64,000 nt of DNA, taken from assembly GCA_963700705.1 (NCBI GenBank), contig CAVOYQ010000009.1, forward strand, positions 248,001 through 312,000, in the 5' to 3' direction. Of the stretch, positions 7,897-17,007 are shown piece by piece. Each line of letters begins with the position of its first letter. The first letter of the stretch is position 1. The notes under the pieces were generated by a model, which was not told the origin of the DNA, made no database searches, and worked only from the letters and a program-made list of their open reading frames with translations. The position numbers were made by a program, and so were the translations under genes. The stretch comes from JAHEFT01 sp963700705 (lineage in GTDB: Bacteria; Pseudomonadota; Gammaproteobacteria; Xanthomonadales; SZUA-36).

Positions 7897-8538
7897 CTAA
7901 CCAGGTGCTCCGGTCTTTGATTTGAAACTGCAGAGATCCCTGACGATACATTCCGGGCAGTTCGGTTTTCGCGCTTTGCAGGTGTACCTGCCGTGCAGGA
8001 TCAGCCAGTGGTGCGCATCATGCAGGTATTCCCGCGGAACGGCTTTCAGGAGCTTGAGCTCCACCTCGAGCGGTGTTTTTCCCTTGGCAAGCCCGGTGCG
8101 ATTGGCCACGCGGAAGATATGGGTGTCAACCGCGATGGTGGGCTCACCGAAAGCCGTGTTGAGCACCACGTTTGCCGTTTTCCGGCCCACTCCCGGCAGG
8201 CGCTCCAGTGAATCCCGGTCGTTTGGCACCTTGCCGCCGTGTTCCTGGATAAGAATCCTGCAGGTCTTGATGACGTTCTCCGCCTTGGAATTGAACAGTC
8301 CAATGGTCCGGATATAAGGCTTCAGGCCATCAACTCCCAGTCCGAGGATGGCTTCCGGAGTATTGGCGACGGGATAAAGTTTCCGCGTTGCCTTGTTTAC
8401 GCTGACGTCGGTTGCCTGCGCGGACAGCATCACGGCAATCAACAGTTCAAACGGCGATGCGTACTCCAATTCGGTTTTCGGGGCCGGCGTCACGGATTGC
8501 AGGCGGCGAAAAAACTCCTTGCGGTCAGCCGGTTTCAT
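7897..8538 (-). CDS. nth: Endonuclease III (DNA glycosylase/AP lyase)
   Basis: Nth excises oxidised pyrimidines and cleaves the abasic site. The 213 residues show the helix-hairpin-helix LPGVGRKTA with the catalytic lysine K120, the catalytic aspartate D138 in AVDTHIFRV, and a C-terminal 4Fe-4S cysteine set (C-x6-C-x2-C-x5-C, in CKARKPNCPECIVRDLC). Its start overlaps the rsxE stop by 4 bases, reproducing the rsxABCDGE-nth order known from enterobacteria. Length and residue numbering match the E. coli enzyme closely. Confidence 0.97.
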   Translation of the reverse strand: MKPADRKEFFRRLQSVTPAPKTELEYASPFELLIAVMLSAQATDVSVNKATRKLYPVANTPEAILGLGVDGLKPYIRTIGLFNSKAENVIKTCRILIQEHGGKVPNDRDSLERLPGVGRKTANVVLNTAFGEPTIAVDTHIFRVANRTGLAKGKTPLEVELKLLKAVPREYLHDAHHWLILHGRYTCKARKPNCPECIVRDLCSFKSKTGAPG

Positions 8539-9206
8539 GTGACCGGGCTTCCGCTTACGGCGGCCCTTCTTTTCACGGCCAACCGCGAATCAAGCCAGTT
8601 TCGTCCGGCAATCAGCAGGCCCAGCCCAATGAAGGCTCCGGGGGGAAGGATTGCCAGCAGAAATCCGGGATGGCCGGGAATCACGGTCAATTGCAGTGAA
8701 GCGCCCAGGTCTCCGAACATCAGGTTTGCCTGGCTCATCAGCGTACCCTTGCCGATGATTTCCCTGGTTGCCCCGAGCGCAACCAACGCCAGGCAGAAGC
8801 CGAGCCCGGTAGCCAGCCCATCGACGATCGACGGCAAGGCTTTGTTCCTCGATGCAAACGCTTCAGCCCTGCCGATAATGGCGCAGTTGGTGACGATCAG
8901 CGGAATGAATATCCCCAGGACCAGGTACAGTTCGTGCAGCCAGGCCTGCATCAGCAACTGGATGACGGTTACCACGGACGCAATGATGATCACGTATGCC
9001 GGAATCCGGATTTCCGGGCGCAGGGCCGGGCGCGCCAGCGAAACAGCCAGGTTGGAAAATACCAGGGTCAGGGTCGTGGCCAGGCCAAGACCGAGCCCGT
9101 TCACCACGGTGTTGCTGACCGCCAGGAGTGGGCATAAGCCGAGCAACACGACCAGCCCGGTATTTTGCCGCCATATTCCGTTCATGAAAATCTCGCGGTA
9201 ATTCAA
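8535..9206 (-). CDS. rsxE: Electron transport complex subunit RsxE
   Basis: This integral membrane subunit belongs to the Rsx/Rnf complex, which couples NADH-ferredoxin electron transfer to ion movement and in E. coli keeps SoxR reduced. The 223-residue protein shows the RnfA/E fold: NTGLVVLLGLCPLLAVSN near the start, and FIPLIVTNCAIIGRAEAF, whose NCAIxG cysteine motif mirrors NCAVLG in RsxA. Six hydrophobic segments are visible. It overlaps rsxG by 4 bases and nth by 4 bases. Confidence 0.95.
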   Translation of the reverse strand: MNYREIFMNGIWRQNTGLVVLLGLCPLLAVSNTVVNGLGLGLATTLTLVFSNLAVSLARPALRPEIRIPAYVIIIASVVTVIQLLMQAWLHELYLVLGIFIPLIVTNCAIIGRAEAFASRNKALPSIVDGLATGLGFCLALVALGATREIIGKGTLMSQANLMFGDLGASLQLTVIPGHPGFLLAILPPGAFIGLGLLIAGRNWLDSRLAVKRRAAVSGSPVT

Positions 9207-9838
9207 TTCGTGCTGCTCCCTGTGGATTCAGAGGGGGTTTCGAACAGGATCTCCCGGTGAGTGTCGAAATATTCAAGCGCCAGGCGCACCGCGTCAACCA
9301 CGGCTCGCGGGGTTATCGTCGCACCGGTGAACTGGTCGAATGACCCACCTTCGCGTTTTACCTTCCATTCAGCCGGTCCGGGGTTTACCAGCGACTTGCC
9401 GGAGAAACCCAGAACCCAGTCGCTTTTCGCCAGTTCAATGGCATCGCCCAGACCGGGTGTTTCCTTGTGGGCAATGACGCGAACCCCGCGCAGGCTGCCA
9501 TCCGGGTCGATACTGGCCAGCAGGGTAATGTTTCCATTGTAGCCATTCACTGCATCGAACTTGAGAATAGCGCCTTGTGGGGTTCCTCCATTCCGGGCCC
9601 GCCAGACCGTCACCTGTTGCTGATTGGGGAAAAAATGGTCGTCCATGATCGTGATCCGGTCATCCAGCAGCGCATTGTCATACTGCTCCGGAATCAGCTG
9701 TCCCAGTTGTTCGAGCACGACGCGCCTTTCCTGTTCGGCAATGCGATCAGCTGTCAGCCAATCGACACCGGTCAGCAGAGCCGTGCCCGTGAGCGCAACC
9801 AGGCCCAGTGCAACCGCGCTTCTGAGCACACCCGTCAT
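9203..9838 (-). CDS. rsxG: Electron transport complex subunit RsxG (covalent FMN)
   Basis: RsxG is a membrane-anchored periplasmic flavoprotein subunit. The 211-residue product has one N-terminal transmembrane helix (residues 4-24). It carries the FMN-binding domain with HKETPGLGD at 124-132 and the flavinylation motif FTGATITP at 170-177, in which T174 is the expected FMN-bearing threonine. The start overlaps the rsxD stop by 4 bases. The open frame extends upstream into rsxD but has no family similarity there. ApbE-type flavin transferase would be needed and is not in the window. Confidence 0.94.
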   Translation of the reverse strand: MTGVLRSAVALGLVALTGTALLTGVDWLTADRIAEQERRVVLEQLGQLIPEQYDNALLDDRITIMDDHFFPNQQQVTVWRARNGGTPQGAILKFDAVNGYNGNITLLASIDPDGSLRGVRVIAHKETPGLGDAIELAKSDWVLGFSGKSLVNPGPAEWKVKREGGSFDQFTGATITPRAVVDAVRLALEYFDTHREILFETPSESTGSSTN

Positions 9839-10866
9839 TGTCCGAATATCCTTGGGCGCGTGTACCGGTCGATCAGGGGTGCAGCCATGTTCATCAGCAG
9901 CACGGCAAAAGCCACTCCATCCGGGTATCCGCCCCAGCGCCTGATCACCAGTGTGAACACCCCGACGCCCGCGCCGAAAATCAGCCGGCCACGGCCACTG
10001 GCACAACCGCTGACCGGGTCGGTGGCAATGAAGAAAGCACCGATCATCAGGGCACCGGAAAATACGTGCACCAGGGGCTCAGGGTTGCTGCCGGGATCCG
10101 CAAGGTAGCCAGCCAGGCCCAGGAACAGCACGGTTCCGATCATGGCGGCCGGAACCTGCCAACTGATGATTCTCCGCCATAACAGCCACAGACCCCCGAG
10201 GGCATACCAGTTGGCGATCCATTCCCAGCCCAGTCCGCCGTAGTCGCCAAAGACCGGTGATTGCCTTGCCTCGGAAACCATTCTCCCGGAAGCCAGGCTG
10301 GTCCGGATGGCATCCAGGGGTGTCGCCTCGGTGATGGCGTCCCAGGACAGGTTTCCCGGCGCCTGCCCGGTGAATATCGCCGCCAGCACGTCGGTGAGTC
10401 CGAAATCCTGCGGCGCGATGGAAACAGGGGGCAACCAGGCGGTCATGGCTTGCGGAAAGCTGATCAGAACGACGACATAGCCCACCATCGCGGGGTTGAA
10501 CATGTTGTGACCAAGGCCGCCGTAGAGCTGTTTTGCGATAACGATGGCAAACAACATGCCGGTCATCGCGATCCACCACGGCGCCAGCGGCGGAATACAG
10601 AGGGCGAACAGGATGGCCGTGAGCACGGCGCTGAGATCTCCCAGGAAGAGGCGTAGTGGCTTCTTCCGGATCTTCAGCATGATCGCCTCGAAAGCTAGTG
10701 CAAAAAAGCTGGCCAATGCAATTTGGACCAGAATTCCAGGCCCGAAAAACCAGGCATGGGCAGCGATGGCGGGGATCAGCGCAAAGATCACCTGCAGCAT
10801 CACCCGGGAAACGGTCGCGTGAGAAGGAAAGTGGGGCGCGCCGCCGGTTTCGAAGCTCCTGCTCAT
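9835..10866 (-). CDS. rsxD: Electron transport complex subunit RsxD (covalent FMN)
   Basis: This is an integral membrane flavoprotein subunit of 343 residues with about ten hydrophobic segments. Family landmarks are GGLGHNMFNPAMVGY at about 116-130, EATPLDAIRT at 180-189 with T182 the likely FMN attachment site, and FFIATDPVSGCASGRGRLIFG near residue 285. It overlaps rsxC and rsxG by 4 bases each, so the complex is probably translated as a coupled unit. Confidence 0.95.
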   Translation of the reverse strand: MSRSFETGGAPHFPSHATVSRVMLQVIFALIPAIAAHAWFFGPGILVQIALASFFALAFEAIMLKIRKKPLRLFLGDLSAVLTAILFALCIPPLAPWWIAMTGMLFAIVIAKQLYGGLGHNMFNPAMVGYVVVLISFPQAMTAWLPPVSIAPQDFGLTDVLAAIFTGQAPGNLSWDAITEATPLDAIRTSLASGRMVSEARQSPVFGDYGGLGWEWIANWYALGGLWLLWRRIISWQVPAAMIGTVLFLGLAGYLADPGSNPEPLVHVFSGALMIGAFFIATDPVSGCASGRGRLIFGAGVGVFTLVIRRWGGYPDGVAFAVLLMNMAAPLIDRYTRPRIFGQ

Positions 10867-12416
10867 GAATCCCTGCCTTGCCGGGACCGGACCCGCTCGA
10901 TGGCATCGGCAATTTTCTTCTGCTTGTCGTCGTCATTGTCCAGGGCGCGTTTTTTGTGCTCGATTCGCTGCTGGCGCTCCATTTTGATTCGCGCCAGGCG
11001 CGATTCACGCGCTTCGAAACGTTGTCGTGCGGTTTCCGCCAGGTGGCGTTCATTCTTTTGCAGCTGGATTTCGGACTTCCCGAAGCGGAACCAGTTGGTC
11101 AGGGGGATGTGGCTGGGGCAGACGAAATCGCAACAGCCGCATTCAATGCAATCGGAAAGGCCGAGATCGGCCGCATCGTCCCAAATGCCGTTGCGGATGC
11201 TCCAGTTCAATTCCTGCGGGAGCAGCTGGGCGGGGCAGACTCGTGCGCACTCCCCGCAGCGGATGCAAGGCATTTCCGGTTGGGGGGGGCGAATATCGTC
11301 GGCGGTCAGCACCAGGATGCAATTGGCGGCCTTGATCACCGGGTTGGCGTCCGAAGCCAGCGCATACCCCATCATCGGTCCGCCAAGTATCAGTCTCGCA
11401 GCATCGGGTGCATAGCCACCGCAATGGTCGATCAGGTTGGACACCGGGGTTCCGATCTGTGCCAGCAGGTTACGCGGTTTGCGCACGCCGCTGCCGGTAA
11501 CGGTGACGATTCGTTCGATCAGTGGTTTGCCCTCGGTCACCGCCCTTGCAACGGCCGTGGCAGTCGCGACGTTCTGGCAAAGCAGGCCAAGATCGGTCGG
11601 GCGTCCGCCGGAGGGCACCTCGAGCCCGGTAAGCACTTTGATCAGCTGCTTTTCACCACCTTCCGGATAAATGGTCGTTACCTTCACGATATCGATACCG
11701 GTTGTTCCGGAACGCCTGACCGCCTCGGAAAGGGCCGAGTTCACGGCGCCCATCTGGTCTTCGATGGCGATAATCGTCCGCTCGGCCCCGACGGCTTTTT
11801 GCAGGATACGTGCGCCCAGGATGATGGAGTCGGGACGCTCCCGCATCAACATTTCGTCACAGCTGATATAGGGTTCGCATTCCGCGCCGTTGAGAATAAG
11901 CGTGTGAATTCCGCGCGAACTGGCTTCATCGACTTTTATGCCGGTCGGAAAAACCGCCCCGCCGAGACCCACGATGCCGGAACTCCGGATTCTTTGCCTG
12001 AGTGTTGCAGGGTCGGCTTTTTCCCAATCTTCAAACGGTTCCAGGGTTTTCCATTGATCCAGGCCATCGGGCCTGATGACGATACACCGGCCATTCCGTC
12101 CCGAGGGGTGACTGATGGGGTGGTTTGTGATCGCCGTGACCGTGCCCGATGTTGGCGCGTGAACAAAGCCGCCGCCGGCTTGCCCGGACTCTCCCAACGA
12201 ATCGCCTTTCAGTACTTTTTGGCCTTCCCTTACCACCGGTTCGAATTCCGCTCCGGCCTGCTGCAGCAGGGGCACGAAATAGCGTGTTGCAAGCGGTACT
12301 TTTTCGACCGGGGTTTCGCAGGATATTTTCTTGTTATGACGTAACCTCAGCCCGCCGTGAAAATGGTGGAGCTGTTGCCCGGCGTTACGTGCCTGGTTTT
12401 GCAGTTCATTGGGCAT
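10863..12416 (-). CDS. rsxC: Electron transport complex subunit RsxC (NADH-binding, two 4Fe-4S)
   Basis: RsxC is the NADH-oxidising peripheral subunit. From the ATG at 12416 it is 517 residues. It has an N-terminal barrel with FHGGLRLRHNK, an NAD/FMN-binding region (SSGIVGLGGAVFPTG, LILNGAECEPYISCDE, YPEGGEKQLIKVLTG), and two ferredoxin-type cysteine sets, CIRCGECARVCP and CIECGCCDFVCP. A charged, coiled-coil-like tail follows (ERHLAETARQRFEARESRLARIKMERQQ). The start codon overlaps the rsxB stop as TGATG. The tail is shorter than in enterobacteria, where it is greatly expanded. Confidence 0.95.
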   Translation of the reverse strand: MPNELQNQARNAGQQLHHFHGGLRLRHNKKISCETPVEKVPLATRYFVPLLQQAGAEFEPVVREGQKVLKGDSLGESGQAGGGFVHAPTSGTVTAITNHPISHPSGRNGRCIVIRPDGLDQWKTLEPFEDWEKADPATLRQRIRSSGIVGLGGAVFPTGIKVDEASSRGIHTLILNGAECEPYISCDEMLMRERPDSIILGARILQKAVGAERTIIAIEDQMGAVNSALSEAVRRSGTTGIDIVKVTTIYPEGGEKQLIKVLTGLEVPSGGRPTDLGLLCQNVATATAVARAVTEGKPLIERIVTVTGSGVRKPRNLLAQIGTPVSNLIDHCGGYAPDAARLILGGPMMGYALASDANPVIKAANCILVLTADDIRPPQPEMPCIRCGECARVCPAQLLPQELNWSIRNGIWDDAADLGLSDCIECGCCDFVCPSHIPLTNWFRFGKSEIQLQKNERHLAETARQRFEARESRLARIKMERQQRIEHKKRALDNDDDKQKKIADAIERVRSRQGRDS

Positions 12417-13015
12417 CAGGCAGCCTGCGGAGTCCGGGCATCGGCGGGGTAATCCCTGGGACCGGGCCTGGGTCGCGCCCACTCACCCGGGGCAGGAGTC
12501 TTGATCACCATCTCGATACAATCCACCGGGCAGGGTGGGAGGCACAGGTCACAGCCCGTGCATTCCGCTTCTATCACCGTGTGCATCAACTTTGCGGATC
12601 CGACGATGGCGTCAACCGGGCAGGCCTGGATGCACAGGGTGCACCCGATGCAGACATCTTCATCGATCACCGCAACCGTTCTTGGCTTGACCGCGCCGTT
12701 TTCGGGGTTGAGGGGCGGGGCTTCGACACCGAGCAGGTCGGCCAGGGCACGGATACCGGCTTCACCGCCCGGCGGGCACTGGTTAATGCCGGCTTCGCCT
12801 GCCGCTATGGCTTCTGCGTAGGGACGGCAACCGGGATAATTACATTGGCCACACTGGGTTTGCGGCAGAAGGTCGTTGATCCGGTCGCTCACGGAATCGG
12901 CATCGGCCTCGAATTTTCCCGAGGCCCAGCCGAGGCCCAGCCCGAAAATGCAGCCGAGAAGCGTGATGGAAAGGATCGCAGTAAACATGGCCGGATACGT
13001 CCTAGTGGCTGTCAC
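12416..13015 (-). CDS. rsxB: Electron transport complex subunit RsxB (ferredoxin)
   Basis: This 199-residue membrane-anchored ferredoxin has an N-terminal helix (about 9-30), a 4Fe-4S domain (CGQCNYPGCRPYAEAI plus a downstream Cys in NQCPPGG), and two bacterial ferredoxin motifs (CIGCTLCIQACPVDAI and CTGCDLCLPPCPVDCI). An in-frame ATG at residue 10 (MFTAILSITLLG) is an equally plausible start. It lies 6 bases after the rsxA stop. Confidence 0.95.
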   Translation of the reverse strand: MTATRTYPAMFTAILSITLLGCIFGLGLGWASGKFEADADSVSDRINDLLPQTQCGQCNYPGCRPYAEAIAAGEAGINQCPPGGEAGIRALADLLGVEAPPLNPENGAVKPRTVAVIDEDVCIGCTLCIQACPVDAIVGSAKLMHTVIEAECTGCDLCLPPCPVDCIEMVIKTPAPGEWARPRPGPRDYPADARTPQAA

Positions 13016-13021
13016 AGGCCA

Positions 13022-13603
13022 CTATAGTCTCGCCAGCCCGGTAAAACCCATGAATGCCAGCGCCATCAGTCCGGCCGTGATCAAGCCGATTGGCGCGCCT
13101 TTGAAATGTTCCGGCACATCGGCATGGGCGATTCGCTCCCGCATGGCGGCGAACATGACCAGCACGAGCCCGAACCCGGTTGCCGCGCCGAAACCATACA
13201 AGGCCGACTGTAAAAGATTGTGCTGCTCCTGCAAATTGAGCAGCGCCACGCCGAGCACCGCGCAATTGGTCGTGATCAGGGGCAGGAAAATGCCCAGGAT
13301 CCGGTACAGCAAAGGGCTGGATTTGCGCATGACCATCTCGGTGAGTTGGACCACGGTGGCAATCACCAGGATGAAACCGAGTGTTGACAGGTACTCCAGG
13401 CCCAGGGGTTTGAGCAGGTAAGTGCTGAGCAGGTAGCTGGTCACGGATGAGAGTGTCAAAACAAAAAGTGTAGCCACCGACATGCCGATGGCCCCTTCGA
13501 GCTTGTTTGACACGCCCATCAGGGGGCACAGCCCCAGAAACCGGACCAGCACGAAGTTGTTCGCCAAAACCGTGCTTACAAGTATCAGTAAATACCCGGA
13601 CAT
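13022..13603 (-). CDS. rsxA: Electron transport complex subunit RsxA
   Basis: This is a 193-residue integral membrane subunit, the paralogue of RsxE with inverted topology. It shows NNFVLVRFLGLCPLMGVS near the start, FLPLITTNCAVLGVAL in the middle and six hydrophobic segments. In Rnf complexes the paired NCAVLG / NCAIxG cysteines of the A and E subunits are believed to bind a shared intramembrane iron-sulfur centre. It is the first gene of the rsx run and begins 42 bases after the metG stop on the same strand. Confidence 0.96.
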   Translation of the reverse strand: MSGYLLILVSTVLANNFVLVRFLGLCPLMGVSNKLEGAIGMSVATLFVLTLSSVTSYLLSTYLLKPLGLEYLSTLGFILVIATVVQLTEMVMRKSSPLLYRILGIFLPLITTNCAVLGVALLNLQEQHNLLQSALYGFGAATGFGLVLVMFAAMRERIAHADVPEHFKGAPIGLITAGLMALAFMGFTGLARL

Positions 13604-13645
13604 GGATTCAGCTGCTGGCCGGTTCGATTTCTTTGTTACGGGACA

Positions 13646-15679
13646 TTATGTGACCCGCATACCCGGGGTGGCGCCTTCATCCGGTTCCAGGATGTAGAGT
13701 TCCTTGCCGCCCGGGCCGGCCGCCAGGACCATGCCCTCGGAGGTTCCGAACCGCATCTTCCGTGGTTTCAGGTTTGCCACCATGACGGTCATTTGCCCCA
13801 CCAGCTTTTCTGCGTCGTAAGCCGACTTGATACCCGCAAAGACCGTCCTGTTTTCATTGCCGATGTCCAGCGTGAGTTTGAGCAGTTTGTCCGCTTCCGG
13901 AATGGCCTCCGCCGCAACGATCTTTGCTACCCGCAGATCCAGTTTCTGGAAATCGTCGATCGTGATCTCTTCCGCAAGGGGTTCGATGGCGACGCCGGGT
14001 TTCGTGCCCGATTCGGATTTGGCGGGTTTGAGAGATTCTTTGGACGCGTCAATCACTGCCTGGACCTTGACCGGATCGACCCGTGTGAGCAACGGCTGAA
14101 ACGTTTTAACCGAGACGCCGAGCATGGGCTTGTCGATGTTTCGCCAGTCGCTGACGTCGCGTCCGAGAAATGCGCTCGCCCGTTCCGCGGTGAAGGGCAG
14201 CACCGGCGAGAGGTAACTCATCAAAATGCTGAACAGGTTGATGCCCTGCGTGCAGACTGCGTGGACATGAGTATGTCGTCCCTCTTCCTTGATTTGCACC
14301 CAGGGTTTTTCTTCGTCGATGTAGCGGTTGGCCTCATCCGCCAGTTTCATGATGCGGCGGATGGCGGACTGGTAATTCCGTTGCTCGAAATCCGCCGCAA
14401 TACCCTCGCGGGCGGCGGCAAATTGTTCGAACAGTTCCGGCTGGTGCAGCGTCGCCGAGAGTTTTCCGTCGAAATGACGCCCGATAAAGCCGGCGCACCG
14501 GCTGGCTATGTTCACGACTTTTCCGACCACATCGGAATTCACCCGCAGCACGAAATCGTCGAGGTTCAGGTCGATATCGCCGGTTCCGGGTCCCAGCTTG
14601 GCTGCAAAATAGTAACGGAGGTAGTCCGGGTGCAGGTGGTCGAGGTAGGTGCGCGCGCAAATGAACGTGCCCCGGGACTTGGACATCTTGGCGCCGTCGA
14701 CCGTCAGGAAGCCATGCGCATACACGGCCGTGGGTGTTCGCATGCTTGCGCCCATCAACATCGCCGGCCAGAACAGCGTGTGAAAGTACACGATGTCCTT
14801 GCCGATGAAGTGGTGCACTTCGGTCGTGGAGTCCTTACCCCACCACGCCTCGAAATCCAGGCCTTTGCGGTCGCAGAGTTCCTTGAAGCTGGAGACATAG
14901 CCGACCGGGGCGTCGACCCAGACATAGAAATACTTGTCGTCGGTCCCCGGAATACGGAATCCGAAATAGGGCTCGTCACGGGAAATATCCCAGTCCCGCA
15001 GGCCGTCCGTAAACCACTCCTGGAGCTTGTTGGCAATCTCGGTCTGAAGCGCTCCGGAAGCAATCCAGTCTTTCAAGTCCTGTTCGAAATCGGCGAGGCG
15101 GACAAAGTAGTGCTCCGAAGCTTTCATAACCGGTTTGCTCCCGGTAACTGCCGAGCGCGGATCAATCAGGTCGGTGGGGGAGTAGGTGCTGCCGCACGAT
15201 TCGCAGCTGTCGCCGTATTGGTCTTCCGTCCGGCACTTGGGACAGGTGCCGCGAATGAACCGGTCGGGCAGGAACATGCCTTCTTCTTCGTCGTAAAGCT
15301 GTTCAATGTTGCGGCGATCAATGTAACCGTTCTCGTCCAGGCGCGAATAAATCAGTTCAACCATTTGGCGGTTGTACTCGCTGTGGGTCGACGAATAGTT
15401 ATCGAAACTGATCCCGAAATCATGAAAATCGGTCTTGTGCGCCTCGTTCATCATGTCGATCAGTTCTTCCGGGGATTTTCCCTCTGCGCGCGCCCACAGC
15501 ATGACCGGCGTGCCATGGGCATCGTCCGCCCAGGCAAAGTAACACTCGTGTCCCTGCGAGCGCTGGAATCGCGCCCAGATGTCGGTCTGGATATATTCCA
15601 GCATGTGACCCAGGTGAATGGCGCCATTGGCGTAAGGGAGTGCGCTGGTCACCAGAATCTGTCTGATTTTGTCTGTCAT
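13646..15679 (-). CDS. metG: Methionyl-tRNA synthetase
   Basis: This class I synthetase charges tRNA-Met. The 677 residues match the long E. coli-type enzyme. They include the HIGH-box variant in ALPYANGAIHLGHMLEY near the N-terminus, a zinc knuckle (CPKCRTEDQYGDSCESCG) at about 145-162, the KMSKS loop (AKMSKSRGTF) near residue 335, and a C-terminal EMAP-II-like tRNA-binding and dimerisation domain from about 575 (FQKLDLRVAKIVAAEAIPEADKL) to the end. Divergent from mrp. An unbroken frame on the opposite strand is an artefact of its codon usage. Confidence 0.97.
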   Translation of the reverse strand: MTDKIRQILVTSALPYANGAIHLGHMLEYIQTDIWARFQRSQGHECYFAWADDAHGTPVMLWARAEGKSPEELIDMMNEAHKTDFHDFGISFDNYSSTHSEYNRQMVELIYSRLDENGYIDRRNIEQLYDEEEGMFLPDRFIRGTCPKCRTEDQYGDSCESCGSTYSPTDLIDPRSAVTGSKPVMKASEHYFVRLADFEQDLKDWIASGALQTEIANKLQEWFTDGLRDWDISRDEPYFGFRIPGTDDKYFYVWVDAPVGYVSSFKELCDRKGLDFEAWWGKDSTTEVHHFIGKDIVYFHTLFWPAMLMGASMRTPTAVYAHGFLTVDGAKMSKSRGTFICARTYLDHLHPDYLRYYFAAKLGPGTGDIDLNLDDFVLRVNSDVVGKVVNIASRCAGFIGRHFDGKLSATLHQPELFEQFAAAREGIAADFEQRNYQSAIRRIMKLADEANRYIDEEKPWVQIKEEGRHTHVHAVCTQGINLFSILMSYLSPVLPFTAERASAFLGRDVSDWRNIDKPMLGVSVKTFQPLLTRVDPVKVQAVIDASKESLKPAKSESGTKPGVAIEPLAEEITIDDFQKLDLRVAKIVAAEAIPEADKLLKLTLDIGNENRTVFAGIKSAYDAEKLVGQMTVMVANLKPRKMRFGTSEGMVLAAGPGGKELYILEPDEGATPGMRVT

Positions 15680-15786
15680 AAATTCCTGCCGTTGTTCCGT
15701 TTCATCCGCCGGCGAACGCTACGATCACCGCGCCGCGGGCTGAATCACGAATTATCTCATGACCTTGGTTACCGATCGAGAGAGAA

Positions 15787-15842
15787 TAAGGAACCTCTGG
15801 TGTCAAATACGCTCCGTGCATTATGAATCAGGGGTCGCTTCA
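15787..15842. repeat. Short deletion derivative of the 43.2-kb MITE-like element
   Basis: The sequence begins TAAGGAACCTCTG, which is the left end of the larger element. About 18 bases later it continues CGCTCCGTGCAT, followed by a degraded version of the right end (ATCAGGGGTCGCTT against ATCAGAGGTTCCTT). It therefore looks like a copy that lost nearly all its interior. It lies in the spacer between divergent metG and mrp, about 50 bases before the mrp start, where the promoters must be. Confidence 0.65.
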
Positions 15843-15893
15843 AGATACAATGGTCGGCCACATTTACCTGGTAAATCAAAAGAACCCAACTGT

Positions 15894-16982
15894 ATGACAT
15901 CACTCTCGGAACAATACGTAACAGACCTGCTCGCCAATATCATCGATCCTTACTCGGGCGCCGACCTGGTCAGCCTGGGCTGGTTGCGTGGAATTGGTAT
16001 TGATGGCCCGCGAATTTCCGTCGACCTGCGCGCCGGCTTCCCGATCGATGGTATCAGGGATGAACTGGCCGCACGCATCCGCTCAACCCTGGAAGCCGAT
16101 CCGGCTGTCGAAGCGGCGGTGGTAAGCCTGGATTGGAAAGTGGTTTCCCACCAGGTGCAGGGTGAATTGAAACCGCTGGAACAGATCAAGAACATCATTG
16201 CGGTCGCCTCCGGCAAAGGTGGCGTGGGCAAGTCGGCCACGTCGGTCAACCTGGCGCTGGCCTTGCGCGCGGACGGCGCCAGGGTCGGTGTCCTGGACGC
16301 CGATATCTACGGTCCGAGCATGCCCCGCATGCTGGGCGTATCCGGAAACCCTCAAACCGTGGGAAACCGGATCGTACCCCAGCGCGCTCACGGCTTGCAG
16401 GTGATGTCGATCGGTTTCATGGTGGAAGAAGACACGCCGATGATCTGGCGCGGGCCCATGGTGACCTCGGCCTTGCAGCAATTGCTTACCGAGACCAACT
16501 GGGAAGGCCTGGACTACCTGGTCGTCGACCTGCCTCCGGGCACCGGTGACATCCAGTTGACACTGGCCCAGAAAGTCCCGGTCAGCGGAACCGTGATCGT
16601 GACAACGCCGCAGGACATTGCCACCCTTGACGCCCGCAAGGCCGTGCAGATGTTTCGCAAGGTCAACATGACCGTGCTGGGTATCGTGGAGAACATGAGC
16701 ACGCATATCTGCAGCCAGTGTGGACACGAGGAGCCCATTTTCGGGTCGGGAGGAGGCAGCAGGATGGCGGAGGAATATGATGTCCCTTTGCTCGGAAAGC
16801 TGCCGCTCGATATCAGGATACGCGCCGATCTTGACCGGGGGATGCCGACGGTAGTCTGCGAGCCCGATTCCGAAATAACCGCCAGCTATCGTGAAATGGC
16901 CCGAACGACTGCCGCGCGGCTTTCGCTGGCCCCGCGCAACCTGGCAATGAATTTGCCGCAGATCAACATTGTAAGCAGTTGA
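15894..16982 (+). CDS. mrp: Mrp/ApbC-type iron-sulfur cluster carrier ATPase
   Basis: This P-loop scaffold or carrier delivers Fe-S clusters to apoproteins. The 362-residue product has an N-terminal MIP18/DUF59 domain (about 1-95, DYxS-like IIDPYSGADLVSLGWL). The deviant Walker A ASGKGGVGKSATSVNLALAL is near residue 105, then DADIYGPSMPRMLG, DLPPGTGDIQLTL, and the CxxC cluster site in STHICSQCGHEEPIFG near residue 272. I chose the ATG before TSLSEQYV because the upstream extension of the frame is unrelated sequence that includes the repeat at 15.8 kb. The following dcd gene starts 25 bases downstream. Confidence 0.94.
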   Translation: MTSLSEQYVTDLLANIIDPYSGADLVSLGWLRGIGIDGPRISVDLRAGFPIDGIRDELAARIRSTLEADPAVEAAVVSLDWKVVSHQVQGELKPLEQIKNIIAVASGKGGVGKSATSVNLALALRADGARVGVLDADIYGPSMPRMLGVSGNPQTVGNRIVPQRAHGLQVMSIGFMVEEDTPMIWRGPMVTSALQQLLTETNWEGLDYLVVDLPPGTGDIQLTLAQKVPVSGTVIVTTPQDIATLDARKAVQMFRKVNMTVLGIVENMSTHICSQCGHEEPIFGSGGGSRMAEEYDVPLLGKLPLDIRIRADLDRGMPTVVCEPDSEITASYREMARTTAARLSLAPRNLAMNLPQINIVSS

Positions 16983-17007
16983 TCCGGCTCAAACAGGAAT
17001 TAAAGCA

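Noticed and set aside
10878..12344. 488-codon open frame opposite rsxC
   Set aside because: No domain similarity and full overlap with rsxC, which has intact Fe-S and NADH motifs.
13793..15826. 677-codon open frame on the strand opposite metG
   Set aside because: It is the mirror of metG, rich in Arg/Gly/Val with no recognisable domain. The metG strand carries every synthetase motif. High-GC third positions commonly leave the opposite frame open.
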